Part shown: one piece after another, positions 59,001 through 64,000 of the stretch
Layout: each line of letters opens with the position of its first letter
Position numbering within the stretch: the stretch's first letter is position 1
Source of the DNA: Acanthococcus lagerstroemiae
Lineage: Eukaryota; Arthropoda; Insecta; Hemiptera; Eriococcidae
Direction of reading: 5' to 3'
DNA length: 64,000 nucleotides
NCBI GenBank assembly: GCA_031841125.1
Contig: CM063110.1
Span: forward strand, 13,015,626 to 13,079,625
Notes under the pieces: model-generated
What the model was told of the DNA's origin: nothing
Seen by the model: only the letters and a program-made list of their open reading frames with translations
The model's database searches: none
Position numbers and translations under genes: made by a program

Positions 59001-62000
59001 TTTTGTAGTCAAACCCGTTTTTCTAGCGCGGATACAACTTGTCTGCCGACCTAGCTGTCTATGCTTATTTGTTTATTTACTTGTTTGTCTTTGTCTGTCT
59101 TGATTGATTGTCTATCTGGCTGACTGGATTAATGACTATTGTTCCTCATTGTTCGTTGGTCATATATCAGTCTGTCTGACTGACTGTATGGTTAACTAAC
59201 AGTCAGTCTAGCTGCTTGTCTGTTTATTTGTTTGTCTTATTTGCTTATTGGTCTGTCTCTGTCTGTCTAGACAGGTAGCTGGCTGGCTGACTGAGTAGCT
59301 GAATAACTGTCCGTTTCTGTCAGTCTGTCTATCTGTCTGTTTGTCTGTCTGACTCGATCTTTGGATTAAATTTATCCCTCCAACTGTCCAGTCTTAGGTA
59401 GGCAGCCCGCTCACTGCTTCGTTTCAACTAGGAGCAGGTGTGTAGCCTGCTTTCTACATAGTTTTCGCTACGTATAGAGAAAAAATAATACTCACTTCTC
59501 CCGATGGAGTTTTTGGAATGTTACCTAGCATCGGAGCTTTCTTCCGAGCATCTTCGATACTACTTAATCTTAGCTTCTCATTTATCTCATCTAACTCTTT
59601 TTGGAGTTTTTGAATAGCCTGAAATGAGTACGAGAAATTAAATCGAACACTGACGTAAAGAATGTACCAATAAATTGAGCTTTACCTCTCTCGACTTTCT
59701 TTCGCACTCGAATTTATCGGCCTCCAACTGCTCCGCTTTCCTCTCGCATTTGCGAAGCTTGAAAGATAATATTCGACAGTTTTTGCCCGTCTGTTCGAGT
59801 TCCTTCTTGATCGACGAGTATTCGTCGGCTTGATTCTCCCTGAAAATAAGTTTATAGTGTTTGAGTCGCAATTGGCTGGGTTGCTGGTGCATAGTAAATG
59901 ACCTCTGCACCCTTTTCTGAAGTGTAAAATGATGTGCAAAAGCTAAAAAAGAAATCAAAGAGGAAAATAAATATAACAGCTGTTGCCTATTAGCCCAAAT
60001 GAATTGAACTACTTCGAATGTAAACGAATGCTCAATATTCCTGGCCTTTTGAAACAGAGTGTACACTTCCCCCACCTCCCCCACCATGTACAATTCTCAG
60101 ATGAAAATAATTTTTTTGGTATTTTAGTGGTTTTACATTTTCCCCCTTTTTTTGGATCATATGTGGGTAACACTAGTAATAGGAGCAAGTTTCGTATGTC
60201 TTGGAAGGCCGCTCTTGTAAGAGGCTTAAATTCCAGTTGCGGAAGCAAGTTTCGTACGTTTTGGAATGGTTAAAATTCACTGGTTGAAGAACAAATTTCG
60301 TGCGTCACGGAAAGCTGCTTTGTAAGAGGCTCAAATTCTACTGGTAGGCAGGGCCGTCGAGAGAAAATTGGGGCCCGGGGGAAATTTTTTATGGAACTCG
60401 GTTGGAAAATTACTTTATCAGAACAGAATCACTCAAAAATTGTTTTCGATTATTTTCGTCTATTTTTTGCTTTTTTGGTATTTTCGGTAGGCCCCCTTTC
60501 AAGACCGAGGCCCGGGGGAAATCTCCTTCCTTCGCCCTCCTCTCATTGGGCCTGCTGGTAGGAGCTAGTTTCGTTCATCTTGGAATGATCAAACTTCATT
60601 GATAGAAGAAAAAAGTTTGTATGTCCTGAAAAGCCACTCTTATGAGGTTAAAAATCCAAAAACTCAAGGAAGATGAATGAAAATTTGGATCTGATTAACT
60701 TTATTTCAAATGTTGTGGGGAGACTGCAGACTTTTTGCTGCAATTATCAATTTGAAGTGGATTTTGTCATTTTAGGAAAGCCTTAAGCTCTCAAACTTGT
60801 AACTGTATACGAGTAAATCTGCTCAAAACCGGGGGTGACTGTTTTACAACCCAATCTCTGTATCGATACCAGCAAAAAAATTCTCCATCTTGGCCTAGCC
60901 ACTTTAATTTTATCAATCGTTTTACCTGGCTTCTTTCATGTTCATCTATCTTCCGGATTATCTACCTGAAATTCTAAGAGTTGCTCGAACAGACCTGTTA
61001 CCTCAAGATCAAGCCAGATTGAGAGTCAGAGAAATAAATTAAGTACAGGATTTCTGAAAGCTGGTAAGATCTGAGCTTTACGATCCTGTCTTTATGGTAC
61101 AGAGACAAGGACTCAGTAGATATAGAACAAACAATAGGTGGTGTGATCTTGATTCTTAGCTTCCTATATTTTTCCTGCGACGGGTTGGGAATGTTCGCCG
61201 TCCGTCCTTTTGTCTGTCTATCTTTCTTTCAAGCCAGCTGTTTGTCCACATGTTTATCTGTCTGTCTCACGTCTCAGAGCTCTAGCTGTCTATCGGTCTG
61301 GCTGAGTCTGTCTCTGGCTGAATCTTAGGGTGAAAGATATGTTCCTGCGATTTTCTGGATTTCAGATAAGCAACCCATTCGGCCTTCTTATTTTTTGTTG
61401 GCGAGCGGAGGGCAGTTTTTCAATACATAAAAGGACTGAACTCTTAACCTTCCTTGCGTTGCACAAAAAACCTTCCGTAGTAGAATTTTTAACTTGAAAA
61501 TGAGAGACTCCATATCCGAGACATGTACCCAATACAACTTTGTACCATTAATTTGTCTATACGTTGCTGGTTGACTTATTCTGCTATTTTGATTGTTACT
61601 CTTCTGGTTCATCGTGCTAGTCTTATTCAGGTCATGTACCGCGATCTTGCTGCGAGGAAGAATGACTCATTGACACGTACCTAAAATTATCCTGCATTTC
61701 TTCGATCTCTTCCTCCATATCTTTTAGCTCGCGTTTCATTTCCTCGTTCTCGTCCATAAGCTCTTCACACAGCGATTCGGCCGCATGTAATTTGGATTTC
61801 AGTGAACCGATTTCGCTCTCCGTTGCACTAGACTTATCGGACTTCTTGCTGTTTTCCAATTCTTGCAGTCGACTCGCCAGTGACCTCTTTTCTTCTTTCA
61901 AATTCTCGCAGGTTTCAGTTAAATTATTTATTTTTTCTTGAAGTCTGGTGAGCTGAGAAGAAATTTAAGTAATTTGGTTATTTTGGTATAATACAAATCC

Positions 62001-62746
62001 GGGAATACTCAAGTACAACAAGAATTGGCACTAAAGAAACGTTATCAGTGGATGAGAAATGTCACCTACTTCTGTAGTAGTGGCTTTGGTAGACATGGAA
62101 TTATCTAGTGATGCAACTCTTCTCAGTAACATCTCGTTTTTCTCCTTTTCAGCCTTTTCACATCGCATTCTCATCGCAGTCAGCTCCAGTTTCAAACTTT
62201 CAAACTGCTCCTGAGAAATAATATTATGATTAATGATTCATTGCAACTTAGTTAATACTTAATTCCTCAGCGCAATGATCAGCTCCATATTCGTTTTTAA
62301 CCGCCCAATTTCTGCCTGATCAGTATTAGCAACACATAAATGCTAATAAATTTGCAGATCCAAAACCCCTCGATTTGGACCACTGGCGAGACATGACCTT
62401 GCCATACCTGAAACACGTTGCTATTGGTAATTGTTTCCGTATCGTCCGTGTTAATCGAACTGGCTGCATCTGCGAACACATCTGATTCGTTATCTTCTTT
62501 ATCAGACACGTGATTTGTCTTCGTGTTCGTTGGAATCACGTGATTCGTTATCTGTGACGTCATGAGAACGGATAAATGGCGCATTTTAAAAATGAATGCG
62601 AATTTTAACTCCTGTTAACGCACGAAAACTTACATCATTTTTTGATTTCGTCGAAATGTCATTATCCGACTCTGGAATTGGTTTTGTAATTAGGCTGGAA
62701 CTGGTGCGTCTTCGAACGGTGTATGCTGTTCGACGGTAATCATCAT
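38037..62746 (-). CDS. SOGA/MTCL1-family coiled-coil protein (partial, N-terminus outside window)
   Basis: Exons, 5' to 3': 62746-62634, 62551-62408, 62210-62070, 61952-61681, 59839-59686, 59618-59496, 57264-57136, 56395-56305, 52770-52649, 52527-52384, 52307-52189, 51359-51122, 51015-50950, 50848-50683, 50605-50405, 48436-48293, 48212-48061, 47983-47858, 47327-47157, 47075-46941, 46854-46741, 45700-45547, 45465-45339, 44915-44801, 42369-42208, 42022-41910, 41823-41595, 41520-41353, 41257-41102, 40470-40363, 39658-39488, 39376-39305, 39113-39065, 38975-38701, 38425-38322, 38157-38037. Phases agree throughout, giving 1,728 residues after a split first codon. Family marks: EELMDENEEMKRELKDMEEE, ADEYSSIKKELEQTGKNCRI, LQRQLKIVEQEANVLRARL, ISCMEDELSEARVESSRFKT, TRMELAWQKEREEQNRLLQE, RDAHAKLRTTNEKLRREKER and a final KKKKGFFGKLKKL. 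MTCL1 proteins bundle and stabilise microtubules. Nearly all of the protein is predicted coiled coil. The first visible codon is split, so at least one exon lies upstream. Confidence 0.85.
38471..38553 (+). mobile_element. Truncated MITE copy, GTCAACTGGG family
   Basis: Starts gtcaactggggtaatattgg and continues into a acactggtggtaatatcagc block, then aacgcttgtattgtt, a variant of the family's agcgctagtat word. It directly adjoins the fuller copy at 38554. Confidence 0.6.
38554..38662 (+). mobile_element. MITE, GTCAACTGGG family, ~25-bp inverted termini
   Basis: The left end gtcaactgggataatatcgg followed by acacc is matched by the right end reverse complement (tcaacttaggtaatatcgg then acactgg). 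109 bp, no coding capacity. Lies in an intron of the SOGA/MTCL1-like gene near its 3' end. Confidence 0.65.
39690..40200 (-). mobile_element. 5'-truncated non-LTR retrotransposon 3' end (RTE-like)
   Basis: On the minus strand a 111-codon frame (40158-39823) ends with the C-terminal pattern KRKRGRQVTRWTDEVGQVAR...WAGLCTAYAQKW. This is the region after the reverse transcriptase in insect RTE-like elements. It is followed by a non-coding tail ending in an A-rich run (about 39690-39720). The 5' part, including the polymerase, is absent. Inserted in an intron of the SOGA/MTCL1-like gene, in the same orientation as the gene. Confidence 0.7.
41824..41909 (-). other. GC-AG intron in the SOGA/MTCL1-like gene
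   Basis: The donor reads gccag|gcgagt and the acceptor tgttttcag. Only this GC donor keeps the phase-2 join that continues the coiled coil (ELKA-R-LYNEEKGRK). A nearby GT donor (gcga|gtattt) would shift the frame. Confidence 0.7.
42350..44740 (-). other. Intron of SOGA/MTCL1-like gene with retrotransposon remains
   Basis: The intron between exons 44915-44801 and 42369-42208. It contains a pure A tract next to the exon at about 42378-42399, a degraded non-LTR element (43010-44740) and a short ct simple repeat near 43047. Confidence 0.6.
43010..44740 (-). mobile_element. Degenerate non-LTR retrotransposon (RTE-like), endonuclease and RT remnants
   Basis: Read on the minus strand: an endonuclease start (TLNVRTLKGTEN, then IIRISEIRKY near 44600-44500); a NNTFVLIQVYAPISQSPEEE block (about 44340-44290); EHRNQIDFVLAPSN and SDHRLI (about 44020-43920); the RT motif GVRQGDPLSP (about 43875); the catalytic FVDD box in LRFVDDIALIS (about 43765); and a C-terminal GIKIKDRISIE...WGWADHMARL part (43342-43160). 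Several frameshifts and internal deletions separate the blocks, so the element is dead. Confidence 0.8.
46081..46463 (+). mobile_element. MITE with gggacgtacc termini and 9-bp target-site duplication, copy A
   Basis: Left end gggacgtacc (46081-46090) and right end ggtacgtccc (46454-46463). Flanked by ctgtgttca at 46072-46080 and 46467-46475, the right one after a 3-base gap. The inside holds about 65-bp tandem units (actgactcaactcaaaattcccaa then tatcaaagc and an A run). 383 bp, non-coding. Confidence 0.8.
48948..49609 (-). mobile_element. 5'-truncated non-LTR retrotransposon (RTE-like) with target-site duplication
   Basis: Flanked by aggggaaggtg at 48937-48947 and 49610-49620. The minus strand encodes the end of an RT-type polyprotein: LSYRCQTWSLTKAEEKRIII, then a block with HWAGHVARVENRG and a C-terminus WDRLREAFAQQRAT. 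The 3' end (plus-strand left side) is caaatc-rich. Inserted in an intron of the SOGA/MTCL1-like gene. Confidence 0.8.
49887..50062. mobile_element. hAT-like MITE with near-perfect 8-bp target-site duplication
   Basis: Termini cagcggcgct and (reverse complement of the right end) cagtggcgcc. Flanks caaccaga (49879-49886) and caatcaga (50063-50070), 7 of 8 identical. 176 bp, non-coding. Confidence 0.65.
51640..52005. repeat. Two-copy direct repeat, about 190-bp unit
   Basis: The stretch from about 51650 (cgcttcctgctcggtgcctc) to 51812 recurs from about 51842 to 52000 (cgcttcctgctcagtgcctc), both ending tacacgattatttccat-like. Rich in gtct/ctgt words. Lies in an intron. Confidence 0.7.
52771..56304 (-). 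other. Long intron of SOGA/MTCL1-like gene
   Basis: A 3.5-kb intron holding MITE copy B (53143-53482), C tracts near 52905 and 54940, and a short perfect palindrome cagatgtaca...tgtacatctg at about 54091-54115. No exon support inside; the flanking exons join in phase. Confidence 0.6.
53143..53482 (+). mobile_element. MITE with ggacgtacc termini and 9-bp target-site duplication, copy B
   Basis: Same family and orientation as 46081-46463: aggacgtacc at the left and ggtacgtccc at the right (53473-53482), with the same internal gactcaactcaaaattccca-type units. Flanks caatcgcaa at 53134-53142 and 53486-53494, again with a 3-base gap on the right side. Confidence 0.8.
57480..59400. repeat. ~918-bp tandem duplication within a gtct/ctgt-rich intron stretch
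   Basis: Two copies, about 57660-58150 and 58585-59050, are recognisable. For example aagttgttgaaattagtttt occurs at about 57757 and 58676, and ggggcgggagtaaacatgga at about 57884 and 58801. Between and after them are tetranucleotide-like runs of gtctgtctgtc and related words. Diverged by about 5-10% by eye. No coding. Confidence 0.75.
59840..61680 (-). other. Intron of SOGA/MTCL1-like gene with a hAT-like MITE
   Basis: The intron between exons 61952-61681 and 59839-59686. It holds the MITE at 60349-60554, near-repeats of gcaagtttcgtatgtcttgg (60184, 60244, 60291) and a gtctgtct-rich patch near 61210-61320. No exon seen. Confidence 0.6.
60349..60554. mobile_element. hAT-like MITE with perfect 8-bp target-site duplication
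   Basis: 206 bp flanked by ctggtagg at 60341-60348 and 60555-60562. Left terminus cagggccgtcgagag and right terminus (reverse complement) caggcccaatgagag are imperfect inverted repeats. cagg starts are usual for hAT elements. Interior has ggcccgggggaaat twice. Non-coding. Confidence 0.8.
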
Positions 62747-64000
62747 CTGAAATGTTTACTTTATTAATGACATATTTTGCGAAACGGTTAATGAAATTAT
62801 ACGGGGTTTCAAGAACACCGTGGTAACAAGCAAGATTTTATGGGAAATTAAGGATGGTAACTGTAACCCACCTGTCAAAATGGTGGCAATCTGTATTCAG
62901 GATGGATGGATTTTTTGATCCCAGTTTTTCGTCTCGCAAAAAGAAAAAACTTTTTGTAGCTGAAACTGAGTTTGAAGAAGGAAGGTTCTAATGATACTGT
63001 GTACTTCTTTCTCTTCTTACCACTATTTTTTATTTTTTTATTTGAGTGCTTCAGAATTGTATGTATCAGTACAAATTGGTTGCACAGAATATGTAGGAAA
63101 TTGTATTCAATAGCAATTTTCCCATAGGGTCCTGCCACCCCTAGATTTCTCTTGGGGCGATTGCCCCCTCTGCCTCCTGGGGTCCTTGTATACTAATAGA
63201 CCCATTCCCTCACATTTCACTGTTTTATTAACTTTTTCACAGGAGTTCCGAACTTTTCAAAATCGGATGGTACTAATATCACAAGACCATCGCAATGTTC
63301 TAGACCTGATTTTCCACTGAAAAGATTTATTTTTATTTTTAATATGTCATTTTGAAAACATCATAGCGGAAGGGATAGAGGGCTCAGTATATTCGCGGCA
63401 CTTCACTTGGAAAGGAAAACCGCGCCTTGGTTTTTTCTTATTTTGCAGTGATGTTGTACACAGAGGGGATTTAAATTTTACGTACAGCGACTACGTGCCT
63501 TCATAACTTTTTATCTCTGGGAATTCTACCTTTCGTTTCAGCCCTCAGATATCCTGTAAAATAGTATGTATTGTTTTTCTGTAGTTTGTAAAGGGACTAT
63601 ACTATAATTGACATTTACAAGCTGGAGAATAAGGCAGATGAATCAAATGTGGCCATCAAGAAGTCCCATTATAGCCAGTTTTCAAATGGATGCGCTGTAA
63701 CAATTATGACTGTGAGGAAGGGGGAATACCAAATGATTGGAAAATCAAGAAAATGGAAACGCTGGCCTAGAATTAGGGATTCCTATGTTTGGTAAGATGG
63801 TCTTCGCAGTATCAATTGGGTACATTAGATCCAAATTTAGGTTACTACCATTCAACTTCGACTTTTTTGATGCTTTGATTGTTTTTAAATCGCAGTTCAC
63901 AAATTTGATTGTAATTGTAGGGGGCTACTGATTTTGCTGGAAGGCGGTGGGCTACCACTATATCCTGGTCTTGTATAGGTACGTTTAGTTTGCAGCCTAG
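62747..64000 (-). other. Upstream intron of SOGA/MTCL1-like gene (right window edge)
   Basis: The first visible exon opens after a normal acceptor (tttcag at 62747-62752) with a split codon, so this is intron, and the first exons lie beyond 64000. No exon was identified here. The 62875-63138 minus-strand and 63737-63931 plus-strand frames lack support. Confidence 0.5.

Noticed and set aside
57480..59400. CRISPR-like or gene-array reading of the repeats
   Set aside because: Units are simple-sequence runs and a two-copy duplication without regular spacers, and the genome is eukaryotic.

Overview
This window is eukaryotic nuclear DNA, AT-rich and intron-rich, and almost certainly from an insect. 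Evidence for this includes GT-AG spliced genes with introns of about 60 bp to 5 kb, AATAAA poly(A) signals, an insect-type laccase-like multicopper oxidase, and 5'-truncated non-LTR retrotransposons with insect-like C-termini. Short inverted-repeat DNA elements are also abundant. The species cannot be fixed from sequence alone; a hemimetabolous insect is only a guess. No bacterial operon, CRISPR array, rRNA or convincing tRNA gene was seen.

Layout, left to right. (1) 1-3.4 kb: a coding-like but broken fragment, then non-coding DNA. (2) 3713-8130 (+): a two-exon neurensin-family membrane protein. It converges on 8441-9394 (-), an intronless RPF1 (Brix-domain ribosome biogenesis factor). (3) 10784-19137 (+): a 12-exon secreted laccase-like multicopper oxidase, reconstructed in phase as 699 residues with all copper-ligand motifs. 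(4) 19307-20558 (-): a decayed, intron-containing phosphoglycerate mutase pseudogene. (5) 21645-30819 (+): Fritz/WDPCP, a planar cell polarity and ciliogenesis effector, 12 coding exons and 764 residues. It has a 5-kb intron that holds a G-rich satellite and MITEs. (6) 31509-32423 (-): mitochondrial ribosomal protein L48. (7) 33663-34688 (+): NDUFA1 (the MWFE subunit of complex I), 76 residues. (8) 34.7-38.0 kb: gene-free, with a degenerate simple repeat. (9) 38037-62746 (-): at least 36 exons of a SOGA/MTCL1-family coiled-coil microtubule cross-linking protein. At least 1,728 residues are visible and the N-terminus lies upstream of the window.

The genes do not form one pathway. They are a mix of housekeeping genes (RPF1, MRPL48, NDUFA1), cytoskeleton and polarity genes (WDPCP, SOGA/MTCL1-like), a neuronal vesicle-type membrane protein and a secreted oxidase. 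All exon joins below were checked by hand for phase. The spaces between exons are rich in non-autonomous transposons. Several have exact target-site duplications: three hAT-like elements with 8-bp duplications, two Mutator/Merlin-like elements with 9-bp duplications, and a SINE-like unit inserted inside a MITE with a 15-bp duplication. No clearly new biological system was found. The most notable items are the PGAM pseudogene, the transposon families, a GC-AG intron and the cysteine-rich insert in Fritz.
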